A DNA stretch of 64,000 nt from Nisaea nitritireducens (GTDB taxonomy: Bacteria > Pseudomonadota > Alphaproteobacteria > Thalassobaculales > Thalassobaculaceae). This document shows, in pieces, positions 57,470-64,000 of the stretch. The notes beneath the pieces were generated by a model. That model worked only from the letters and a program-made list of their open reading frames with translations, was not told where the DNA came from and did not search any database. Position 1 is the stretch's first letter; each line of letters begins with the position of its first letter. The position numbers and the translations under genes were made by a program. The stretch lies in assembly GCF_014904795.1 (NCBI RefSeq), contig NZ_JACZFS010000009.1, positions 186,001-250,000 of the forward strand, given 5' to 3'.

Positions 57470-57793
57470 GGTCTTTGCGGCCTTCTTGTTGCTTCCTCGG
57501 CATATCCCGGACCCTTTTGACAGAATCCTGAGTTTCTCCCAATCGCGTCCCAACGAACGCTATCGGCCAGTTCTTGTTTTGCTTCGCCCGTGCGCGTCAT
57601 CAATTCGCTTCTGAGCGTCGCCTTTTATTCGTTGCGTGCTTTTCGCACGTCATGCCCGCCTAGGGCTTGCCCGGGGCGGTAGTTTTCGTTCTCGCTGATC
57701 CGGCCTGAAGCCGGAAATCGCCAAACAATCGAATAACCTTACCCTTGAGTGTGCTTTCTTTTCGCCCGTGCAGGCAGGTCATTATGTATTGGC

Positions 57794-57807
57794 ATCTTGT
57801 ATACCAT
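57794..57807. promoter_or_regulatory. Operator-like site 1 (TTGTATACCA)
   Basis: ATCTTGTATACCAT; its 13-base core is the exact reverse complement of site 2. It fits the T-N-G-T-(N2)-A-C-N-A pattern bound by FadR-subfamily GntR regulators. It is the site closest to the formate dehydrogenase genes. Confidence 0.5.
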
Positions 57808-57935
57808 AGTCGCGTGGCGGCAGGCTGTCGAGTGTCAGAGAGTGTCATGTCGCCGAAAACATTCAATAAATCTGCGACTTTTTACAAGTGCTTTACCGTA
57901 TAGCGTGCCCGGTTGACTATGGGCGCAAGAGAAAC

Positions 57936-57948
57936 TGGTATACAAGAT
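57936..57948. promoter_or_regulatory. Operator-like site 2 (TGGTATACAA)
   Basis: TGGTATACAAGAT is an exact reverse complement of 13 bases of site 1, 142 bases away, and lies 22 bases (about two helical turns) from site 3. Confidence 0.55.
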
Positions 57949-57956
57949 ACTTGGGC

Positions 57957-57968
57957 TTGGTATACCAT
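57957..57968. promoter_or_regulatory. Operator-like site 3 (TGGTATACCA)
   Basis: TTGGTATACCAT with the perfect ten-base palindrome TGGTATACCA. About 110 bases ahead of the tctC start, where a repressor would cover or flank the promoter. Confidence 0.55.
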
Positions 57969-58025
57969 TTTCGTGCCATGAAAAGTTGTTGGTCCTTGCT
58001 GAAAAGCCGGACTACGCTTTGGCGA

Positions 58026-58055
58026 CGGACAAAAAGAAAAAAATTAATTTGTCCG
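58026..58055 (+). promoter_or_regulatory. Stem in the tctC leader
   Basis: CGGACAAA pairs perfectly with TTTGTCCG across a 14-base A/T-only-rich loop, ending about ten bases before the GGGAGG ribosome site of tctC. It may stabilise the message or affect translation. Confidence 0.4.
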
Positions 58056-58077
58056 GAAACAACAAGGGAGGAATTCA

Positions 58078-59049
58078 ATGAAAATCTCAAGACGCTGTCT
58101 TATGGGCTTGGCTGTCATTGCCGGTCTCGGACTGACCGTTAATGCGTCGGCACAGGCATTCGAGCCGGTAAAACCGGTCGACTTCATTATCATGGCTGGC
58201 AAGGGCGGTGGCGCCGACAAGATGGCCCGTCTGATGCAGACCATTGTTGAAAAACATAAAATGGCATCCAAGCCGTTGATCCCGATCAACAAGCCGGGTG
58301 GCTCGGGCGCTGAAGCCCTTGTGCATGTTCAGAATGCCAAGGATCAGGACCACACCATTATGGTGACCCTGAACAGTTTCTATACGACTCCGATGCGTCA
58401 GCCGGGTCTTGGCGTCGACTCCCTGAAATTCGCACCGGTTGCGCGGATGGCGGAAGACACCTTCCTGCTTTGGGTGCACAAGGATTCCGGTCTCACGACG
58501 TTCGAGCAGTGGGTCGATCACGTGAAGAGCGTCGGTAATCAGTGGGTCATGGGCGGAACCGGCAAGCTGCAGGAAGACCAGCTCATCACGGATTTCCTGA
58601 ACGCTAATTTCGACCTCAAGATGAAGTACGTGCCTTACAAGGGCGGCGGTACGGTGGCCAAGCAGGTTGCCGGCAAGCACATCAATTCCTCTGTGAACAA
58701 CCCGTCGGAAATCGAAGGTTTCTACAATGCCGGCGTTGCTATCCCGCTGGTGGCCTTCACCAAGGAGCGTCTGGATAAGTTCCCGAACGCCCCGACCATG
58801 ACCGAAAAAGGCCAGGACTTTGCCTACTACATGCAGCGGAGCGTCGTCGGCGCGCCGGGCATGTCTGCGGACGCACAGGCCTACTATACCTCGCTGTTCA
58901 AGAAGGTCTTTGATAGCAAGGAATGGCAGGATTATCGCACGAGCAAGAGCCTCTACGGCGACTTCCTGTCCGGAGCCGAGCTTCAGGCTTACTGGAAGGT
59001 CAACAATGAGACGCATCGCAAGATGCTGGCCAAGGCCGGCGCTTCCTGA
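58078..59049 (+). CDS. tctC: Tripartite tricarboxylate transporter substrate-binding protein
   Basis: Periplasmic binding protein of the TTT (TctCBA) family, 323 residues. A signal peptide (MKISRRCLMGLAVIAGLGL onward, cut near ASAQA) precedes FEPVKPVDFIIMAGKGGGADKMAR. INKPGGSGAEALVHV and MGGTGKLQEDQLITDFLN are family segments that form the carboxylate-binding site. Ligand unknown; tricarboxylates, dicarboxylates or aromatic acids are all seen in the family. A strong GGGAGG site precedes the ATG. Confidence 0.93.
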   Translation: MKISRRCLMGLAVIAGLGLTVNASAQAFEPVKPVDFIIMAGKGGGADKMARLMQTIVEKHKMASKPLIPINKPGGSGAEALVHVQNAKDQDHTIMVTLNSFYTTPMRQPGLGVDSLKFAPVARMAEDTFLLWVHKDSGLTTFEQWVDHVKSVGNQWVMGGTGKLQEDQLITDFLNANFDLKMKYVPYKGGGTVAKQVAGKHINSSVNNPSEIEGFYNAGVAIPLVAFTKERLDKFPNAPTMTEKGQDFAYYMQRSVVGAPGMSADAQAYYTSLFKKVFDSKEWQDYRTSKSLYGDFLSGAELQAYWKVNNETHRKMLAKAGAS

Positions 59050-59062
59050 TCGCCGATCTCAG

Positions 59063-59092
59063 CACTCCCGGAGCCTGAGCGCTCCGGGGGTG
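59063..59092 (+). promoter_or_regulatory. Intercistronic hairpin after tctC
   Basis: CACTCCCGGAGC pairs with GCTCCGGGGGTG (12 bp, one G-U pair, six-base loop) directly after the tctC stop, with no T-run of note. Such stems often protect the message of the binding-protein gene so that it is made in excess over the membrane parts. Confidence 0.65.
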
Positions 59093-59158
59093 TGATTTAA
59101 GGGGTCTGGGATCCCGTCTCTTTTTCTATTCATGATCGAATGAGGAAGGTCGCCGCAC

Positions 59159-59656
59159 ATGCGTCGCGCGGAACTGGTCACGGCTGTCTTGTTGGCAGCA
59201 TTTTCCATCTATCTGATGTGGAAGAGTACTGAGCTGAATGTCGGCTGGGTAGAGCATGAAGGTCCCGGAGGCGGCGCTTGGCCGTTCTGGTTGGCCGGGA
59301 TGATGTTGGTCTGCAACATTTGGACGATTGTGAACTGGGTTCGCAAGACGACGCCTCAATCGCGCTCCCAGGACCTGTTCATGGACTCTTATGCGATCCG
59401 GATGTTCTTGCTGGTTGGTGGCAGCGTGGTCGGTCTCGTGGCCATGGTCCATGTCATCGGCGTCTACGGGGCTGTGCCGATCTTCATGCTGTTCTACCTG
59501 CGGGTTCTCGGACGGCACAACTGGGTGCCAACGCTGGTGATTTCCGGAATAGCACCAGTCGTCATCTTCTTCTTCTTCGATGTCGCCATGCGGATCGTGC
59601 TGCCCAAGGGATACCTGGAGCCGCTGTTCTATCCGCTTTACGACATCTTCCTTTAG
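59159..59656 (+). CDS. tctB: Tripartite tricarboxylate transporter small membrane subunit
   Basis: TctB, 165 residues with about four membrane helices (first at about 5-22, then 42-60, 80-105 and 118-135). It carries the usual EHEGPGGGAWPFWLAGMML-type segment after the first helix. TctB proteins vary in sequence; the assignment rests on helix pattern, length and position between tctC and tctA. It ends 22 bases before tctA. Confidence 0.88.
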   Translation: MRRAELVTAVLLAAFSIYLMWKSTELNVGWVEHEGPGGGAWPFWLAGMMLVCNIWTIVNWVRKTTPQSRSQDLFMDSYAIRMFLLVGGSVVGLVAMVHVIGVYGAVPIFMLFYLRVLGRHNWVPTLVISGIAPVVIFFFFDVAMRIVLPKGYLEPLFYPLYDIFL

Positions 59657-59678
59657 CGCCGGCCTGGGGATTTAAATT

Positions 59679-61196
59679 ATGGAAATCATTCAGCTTCTCT
59701 TGGACGGCTTTCTGATCGCTTTCGAGCCGCTCAATCTTGGGCTGGTCGTTGTCGGCGTGACGGTCGGTCTGTTCATCGGCGCTATGCCGGGCTTGGGATC
59801 GGTGAACGGTGTGGCGATCCTGCTGCCACTGACGTTTCTCGTGCCGCCCACTTCTGCGATCATCTTTCTCGCCGCAATCTATTACGGCGCCATGTATGGC
59901 GGCGCTATCAGTTCGATCATGCTCGGGATACCCGGGGCGTCGACAGCGGTGGCGACGACTTTTGACGGACGACCGCTTGCCCTCAAAGGGATGGCCGACA
60001 AGGCGCTCATTGCTGCCGCTGTCGCATCCTTTTTCGGCGGGACGATCTCGATCATCCTTTTCACCGGTTTTGCGCCTGCGCTCGCCAGTGTCGCGCTTGA
60101 TTTCGGCGACCAGGAGATCTTCGCACTCATGCTTCTGGCCTTCGCAACTTTCGTAGGCCTCGGTGGCGACGATATTGCGAAGACCATCTTCTCCATCTGT
60201 ATCGGGTTGGTGTTCAGCGCTGTCGGAATGGATATCATTTCCGGAACACCGCGGCTGGTCTTCTTCGATATCATCGGTTTCCTGCACGGAATCAATTTCC
60301 TGGTACTTGCGATCGGCGTCTACGGCATCGGTGAAATGCTCTGGACCATCGATTCAACCCGGGGAAATCCGTCGATGTCCAAGGTCGAGGTCTCAACCAA
60401 GCGTACGATCTCTCATCTGAAGGAAGTTCTGAAGGAGTGGAAGCCGGCCTGGATCGGCTCCCTGCTGGGGTTCTTCGTCGGTATCCTGCCGGCGGCGGGC
60501 GCTACGCCGGGGTCTTTGATGGCCTATGGCATCTCGAAGATGACTTCGAAAAATCCGGATGGTTACGGCAAGGGTGAAGTCGGTGGCGTGATCGCCCCTG
60601 AAGCCGCGAACAACTCTGCTTCGACGGGCGCCATGCTGCCGATGCTGACACTGGGCATACCGGGCTCCCCGACGACCGCGATCCTGCTCGGCGGGATGGT
60701 TATCTGGGGGCTTGTACCCGGCCCGATGATGTTCATCGAGCAGTCGGACTTCGTTTGGGGGCTGACCGCCAGCCTCTATGCCGCGAACTTCTTCGCGGTG
60801 ATCATCAATATCCTCTTCATCCCCGTCTTCCTCTGGGTGCTGAAGATGCCGTTCACCATTCTGGCGCCGATCATCTTCGTGCTCTGCCTCGTTGGCGGTT
60901 ATGCGCCGACCGAGGATATGCACGATGTCTGGCTGATGGTGATCTTCGGTTTCGGGGCCTACCTGCTGCGCAAGCTGGATTATCCGCTGGCCCCGGCAGT
61001 GCTGGCCATTGTGCTTGGCCCGATCGCCGAGCCGGCACTTCGGCAAAGCCTGATCATTTCCGGCGGCGATGCCACTGTGTTCTTCACCCGGCCGATCGCC
61101 GGACCGATCACGATGATCGCTATTGTCCTGCTTCTGCTGCCGCTGGTGCAGGTCTTCCGGAAAAAACGCAAGCAGGCGAAAGACGCCGAGGCGTGA
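59679..61196 (+). CDS. tctA: Tripartite tricarboxylate transporter large permease
   Basis: TctA, 505 residues with about 11-12 membrane helices. The two family signatures are present: IGAMPGLGSVNGVAILLPLTF near residues 28-48 and its repeat GILPAAGATPGSLMAYGISK at about 267-286, the second half mirroring the first. YYGAMYGGAISSIMLGIPG is also typical. It moves the substrate using an ion gradient. A terminator follows. Confidence 0.95.
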   Translation: MEIIQLLLDGFLIAFEPLNLGLVVVGVTVGLFIGAMPGLGSVNGVAILLPLTFLVPPTSAIIFLAAIYYGAMYGGAISSIMLGIPGASTAVATTFDGRPLALKGMADKALIAAAVASFFGGTISIILFTGFAPALASVALDFGDQEIFALMLLAFATFVGLGGDDIAKTIFSICIGLVFSAVGMDIISGTPRLVFFDIIGFLHGINFLVLAIGVYGIGEMLWTIDSTRGNPSMSKVEVSTKRTISHLKEVLKEWKPAWIGSLLGFFVGILPAAGATPGSLMAYGISKMTSKNPDGYGKGEVGGVIAPEAANNSASTGAMLPMLTLGIPGSPTTAILLGGMVIWGLVPGPMMFIEQSDFVWGLTASLYAANFFAVIINILFIPVFLWVLKMPFTILAPIIFVLCLVGGYAPTEDMHDVWLMVIFGFGAYLLRKLDYPLAPAVLAIVLGPIAEPALRQSLIISGGDATVFFTRPIAGPITMIAIVLLLLPLVQVFRKKRKQAKDAEA

Positions 61197-61227
61197 CTTC
61201 GCGGAAACGCCTATAGACGAACAAAAG

Positions 61228-61254
61228 AAAGGGCGGCCACTGAGGCCGCCCTTT
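61228..61254. terminator. Bidirectional terminator between tctA and the FAH-family gene
   Basis: AAAGGGCGGCC and GGCCGCCCTTT form a perfect 11-bp stem with an ACTGA loop. It lies between two convergent genes; on the minus strand the stem is followed by TTTCTTTTGTT, a good T-run, and on the plus strand by TTTCTGATT. Confidence 0.88.
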
Positions 61255-61277
61255 CTGATTCAGCAGTAACGCCAGCC

Positions 61278-61964
61278 TCAGGTCACGTTGACGACCAGAT
61301 CGCCAACGCCTTCGACATGGCCGTGCATGACATCGCCGCGCACGACGGGGCCAACGCCGGCCGGCGTGCCGGACATGATGATGTCACCCGGGACCAGTGT
61401 GAACAGGCTGGAAAGATAGGAGATCATTTCCGGGACCTTCCAGAGCATCTGGTTCAGGTCGCCTTCCTGGCGCATCTCGCCATTGACCTTGAGCCAGACG
61501 GCACCGTTTTCCGGGTGGCCGATGTCAGAGGCGGGGACGATCTCGCCGCACGGAGCGGACATCTCGAACGCCTTGCCGATTTCCCACGGCCGGCCGAGCT
61601 TCTTCATCTGGCCCTGCAGATCGCGCCGGGTCATGTCGAGAGACACCGCGTAGCCATAGACACAATCAAGGGCGTCTTCGACCGGAATGTCGGTTCCGCC
61701 CTTCTTGAGCGCGACGACCATTTCGATTTCATGGTGCACGTCGTTGGACTGGGGCGGGTAGGGGAACTTCAGGTCCGGGACGATCAGGTTGTCCGGATTC
61801 TTCTGGAAGAAGAACGGCGGCTCCTTGTCCGGATCGTGGCCCATCTCGATGGCATGTTCAGCATAGTTGCGCCCGACGCAGTAAACCCGGTGCACGGGGA
61901 AGCGATCGTCCTGGCCGCGGACGGGCAGGGAGACTGCCGGGGGCGGCGTGAAAACATAGCTCAT
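61278..61964 (-). CDS. Fumarylacetoacetate hydrolase family protein, fumarylpyruvate hydrolase-like
   Basis: A 228-residue single-domain FAH-family enzyme. It opens with FPVHRVYCVGRNYAEHAIEMG and PPFFFQKNPDNLIVP; the metal ligands are in VHHEIEMVVALKKG and DMTRRDLQ; it ends LFTLVPGDIIMSGTPAGVG. The FFFQK segment and length match fumarylpyruvate/maleylpyruvate hydrolases of the gentisate pathway, which split a beta-diketo acid into pyruvate and fumarate, but related oxaloacetate decarboxylases and acylpyruvases look similar. The start follows AAGGAG; 58 upstream codons are excluded. Confidence 0.87.
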   Translation of the reverse strand: MSYVFTPPPAVSLPVRGQDDRFPVHRVYCVGRNYAEHAIEMGHDPDKEPPFFFQKNPDNLIVPDLKFPYPPQSNDVHHEIEMVVALKKGGTDIPVEDALDCVYGYAVSLDMTRRDLQGQMKKLGRPWEIGKAFEMSAPCGEIVPASDIGHPENGAVWLKVNGEMRQEGDLNQMLWKVPEMISYLSSLFTLVPGDIIMSGTPAGVGPVVRGDVMHGHVEGVGDLVVNVT

Positions 61965-62125
61965 GTCGGACTCCTTGGTGGGAGGTTGAGGCACGTCGCG
62001 TTGCCCGCGCTCGCGTGCCTGTGAACAACTGCGATACATATCGGACAGGGACATGGGCGCGTCCAGTCCTATATTCGACGAGCTTTCTTCGTCATTTAGA
62101 CCGGGTCTCCGGAGAGGTTGGGCGC

Positions 62126-63142
62126 ATGCGGGTTGCAACTATTCTGACGACAGCTGTCATAGCAATGGCGTCGATGTCCGTATCGGCAGCGGAACTGTCG
62201 GTCCGTAAACTGGATCTTACAGCTCCCGGCGGTACGCTTGTCAGTACGATGGATCACGTTCTGGCGCGGGCCGCAAATGGTGCAGTGTTTGAAGTCACCG
62301 GCGATGGGTCGGTGATCGATAAATCCGGAGCGGTACAGATGCCAGAGCCCGGCCCTTTGCCGCTTCCGCTCGTGAAGGACGGCCGGGTTGCGATCAGTCC
62401 GGATGGCCGGATCAAGGCCTGGTACAATAGCGAAACTGAAAGCTACGGCCACGGCGCACTTGGAGATCCGGTGGAGGCGCTGAGCCTGGTGGTGCAGGAG
62501 GAGAGCGGCGCGCCCGCTATCTATACGGTAACGGCGGACGAGGTGTTTGAGGATCTCGAACCCCGGATTGTCGACCTGGATCGCGAGCAACAAGGCCGGC
62601 CGGAAATCGTGGCCATCACGGCATCGTCGACTGGCGGAGCCGGGATTGCGGTGTTCGGTCTTGGCAGGGACAGCGACGGCAATCCCGCGCTGCTTCGGCT
62701 GGCCAGTTCCGCCAGGATCGGAGCTCCGTACCGTTGGCTGAATATTGCCGGCATTGCCGATTTCGACGGCGATGGCTTTACCGAGATCGCTTATGTCGAC
62801 CGGCCGCATATCCGTGGCGAGCTGGTCTTTCTGGAATGGCGCGGTGGCCGTCTGCGCGAACAGGCGCGCGAGGGTGGGTATGCCAACCATCATGGCGGCT
62901 CGACGGTCCAGGACCTGTCGGAAATTGCCGATGTCGACGACGACGGCAATCCCGATCTTATCCTGCCCGTGCGGGGATATGGTGCCATTGTCGCAGTATC
63001 GCTGACACCAGACGGGCCGCGCAGGATCGCCGAGGTGAAGATACCATCGGCGCCCCTTTCCAGCATCGTCTCCACGAGCCCGCAGAGCGCGGTCTATCTC
63101 GATAGAGACGGGGCTCTGTATGAGATCCGGTGGGCGCCCTAG
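62126..63142 (+). CDS. Secreted FG-GAP (VCBS) repeat protein
   Basis: A 338-residue protein with a signal peptide (MRVATILTTAVIAMASMSV, cut near SAAE) and at least three FG-GAP-type calcium-binding-like repeats: IVDLDREQQGRPEIVAIT, IADFDGDGFTEIAYVD and IADVDDDGNPDLILPV, with the Asp-rich D-x-D-x-D/N-G core best kept in the last two. It is likely a beta-propeller in the periplasm or outside. Function unknown. It diverges from the FAH-family gene and converges on the pcaD-like gene. Confidence 0.8.
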   Translation: MRVATILTTAVIAMASMSVSAAELSVRKLDLTAPGGTLVSTMDHVLARAANGAVFEVTGDGSVIDKSGAVQMPEPGPLPLPLVKDGRVAISPDGRIKAWYNSETESYGHGALGDPVEALSLVVQEESGAPAIYTVTADEVFEDLEPRIVDLDREQQGRPEIVAITASSTGGAGIAVFGLGRDSDGNPALLRLASSARIGAPYRWLNIAGIADFDGDGFTEIAYVDRPHIRGELVFLEWRGGRLREQAREGGYANHHGGSTVQDLSEIADVDDDGNPDLILPVRGYGAIVAVSLTPDGPRRIAEVKIPSAPLSSIVSTSPQSAVYLDRDGALYEIRWAP

Positions 63143-63157
63143 GGCAGGTCTGCCAGC

Positions 63158-63952
63158 TCAGATCAGGCCCTGCTTCCGGAAGAAACCGTTCATGGCGTTG
63201 GCCAGGACTTCCGGCTGTTCGAGGCTCGGGATGTGTCCGGCATTTGGAATTTCTACATAGGACGCATTTTTCATGGCATCGGCCATGGCCTTGACGAGTG
63301 CGGGCGGTGTCGCGCCGTCTTCAGCACCGCAGAGAACCAGGGTCGGCACGGTCAGAGAGAGGGTTGCCTCGGTCAGGTCCGCGTCACGGATCGCCGAGCA
63401 GCAGCCGAGATAGCCGGCCTGTGTGGTCCGCGCGAGCAGGTTGCGCCACCCTGCCGTGGCGGCCGGATTGTTTTTCCGGAAAGAGGCCGAGAACCAGCGC
63501 TCCATCACACCATCGGCGATACTTTCGAGACCGTTCGCGGAGATCGCATCAATGCGGTCCTGCCAGAGGCTGGCTTCCCCGATTTTTGGCGCCGTATCCA
63601 TGCACACGAGGGCGTCGACCTGTTCGGGATACCGGGCCGCATAGTCCTGGGCGATCATCCCGCCGATGGAAACACCGCCAAGCAGGAAGCGCTCCAGCCC
63701 GGCATGGTCGGTGATGATTTTCAGGTCGGAGCTCAAATCCTGGATGGAGTAGGGAGGCTCGGACACGTCCGTCAGGCCGTGTCCGCGTTTGTCATACCGG
63801 ATAATGCGTCCGATCCCTTCCAGCTTCGGCAGCAGCTGGTCCCAGATCCGGAAATCCGTGCCGAGAGAGTTGGCGAGAACCAGCGTCGGGCCGGTCCCGA
63901 CTGTCCGGTCGGAATAGTGAAATGTTCGTGATCCAGCTTTGAAGAATGCCAT
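63158..63952 (-). CDS. pcaD: 3-oxoadipate enol-lactonase
   Basis: Alpha/beta-hydrolase of 264 residues resembling PcaD, which opens beta-ketoadipate enol-lactone in the protocatechuate pathway. TLVLANSLGTDFRIWDQLLP is the oxyanion-hole region; the nucleophile Ser is in LLGGVSIGGMIAQDYA; the acid Asp is in LCGAEDGATPPALVKAM and the His in IPNAGHIPSLEQPE. The SLG-T-D-x-R-x-W pattern favours PcaD over other hydrolases, but no other pca gene is inside the window, so a related lactonase is possible. Confidence 0.82.
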   Translation of the reverse strand: MAFFKAGSRTFHYSDRTVGTGPTLVLANSLGTDFRIWDQLLPKLEGIGRIIRYDKRGHGLTDVSEPPYSIQDLSSDLKIITDHAGLERFLLGGVSIGGMIAQDYAARYPEQVDALVCMDTAPKIGEASLWQDRIDAISANGLESIADGVMERWFSASFRKNNPAATAGWRNLLARTTQAGYLGCCSAIRDADLTEATLSLTVPTLVLCGAEDGATPPALVKAMADAMKNASYVEIPNAGHIPSLEQPEVLANAMNGFFRKQGLI

Positions 63953-64000
63953 TTTATTTCCTCCCTCGCGTTCTCTTCTGCTCGGGTTTTGTACCCTTAA

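Larger units (their letters stand above)
57470..58077. other. Divergent control region between formate dehydrogenase and TTT transporter
   Basis: A non-coding stretch of about 600 bases, the longest in the window. It must hold the promoters for the formate dehydrogenase operon (leftward) and the transporter operon (rightward). It contains three related palindromic sites, a small CGTGC-TTTTC-GCACG hairpin at 57635-57649, and, next to tctC, an AT-rich stem. No convincing gene is seen; open frames here are short and poorly composed. Confidence 0.6.

Noticed and set aside
57470-58077. Short open frames in the formate dehydrogenase-tctC gap as small genes
   Set aside because: They lack ribosome sites and overlap the palindromic sites; composition does not look coding.

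Overview
The window looks like chromosomal DNA of a GC-rich alphaproteobacterium, most likely of the Rhodospirillales group. Several things point there: the gene order proS-lolC-lolD-dnaE, then rpsB-tsf-pyrH-frr-uppS-cdsA-dxr-rseP-bamA-ompH-lpxD-fabZ-lpxA-lpxI-lpxB, then gltA-gltX-comEC-lexA-moeA-moaC-trpC-trpD-trpG; a short prolyl-tRNA synthetase; LpxI instead of LpxH; a Mg-type HemB; and a direct-repeat GTTC-N7-GTTC LexA box. The genus cannot be named from the sequence alone. I see no rRNA, tRNA, CRISPR array, insertion sequence, prophage or integrase.

Layout. 1-4.9 kb: the end of a YheT-like hydrolase, an exported cyclase-family hydrolase, a two-gene module of a periplasmic phosphate-type binding protein and a membrane histidine kinase, and hemB. 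5-8.9 kb: three valine-catabolism genes (acyl-CoA dehydrogenase, 3-hydroxyisobutyryl-CoA hydrolase, 3-hydroxyisobutyrate dehydrogenase) followed by a MarR/LdtR-like regulator. 9-16.3 kb: proS, the lipoprotein-release genes lolC and lolD, dnaE and a small membrane protein. 16.3-20 kb: an accessory stretch with an M81 (MlrC-like) peptidase, an O-methyltransferase and a three-gene split nitrile hydratase/thiocyanate hydrolase-like enzyme.

20-34.9 kb is a long co-oriented block for translation (rpsB, tsf, frr), UMP supply (pyrH), isoprenoid and phospholipid synthesis (dxr, uppS, cdsA), outer-membrane assembly (rseP, bamA, ompH) and lipid A synthesis (lpxD, fabZ, lpxA, lpxI, lpxB). 35-45.5 kb is mostly on the minus strand: gltA, gltX, lexA, molybdopterin genes moeA and moaC, and trpC, trpD, trpG; comEC and a 104-residue unknown run the other way. 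45.6-49 kb holds a divergent polysaccharide deacetylase, an acetyltransferase and a gamma-glutamyltransferase.

49-57.5 kb carries ppdK and an operon for a soluble NAD-linked molybdenum formate dehydrogenase (a NuoE-NuoF fusion plus a large catalytic subunit) ending in a universal stress protein. 57.5-64 kb holds a tripartite tricarboxylate transporter (tctC, tctB, tctA) preceded by three near-identical palindromic operator-like sites, then a fumarylacetoacetate-hydrolase-family enzyme, an FG-GAP repeat secreted protein and a PcaD-like enol-lactonase, suggesting uptake and ring-cleavage-type catabolism of organic acids.

Most of the window is ordinary core genome. The points most worth following are the split nitrile hydratase/thiocyanate hydrolase cluster with its histidine-rich leader, the binding protein-histidine kinase pair without a response regulator, the three TGGTATACMA sites, and a short sequencing-adapter-like string just upstream of trpG where trpE would often be expected.
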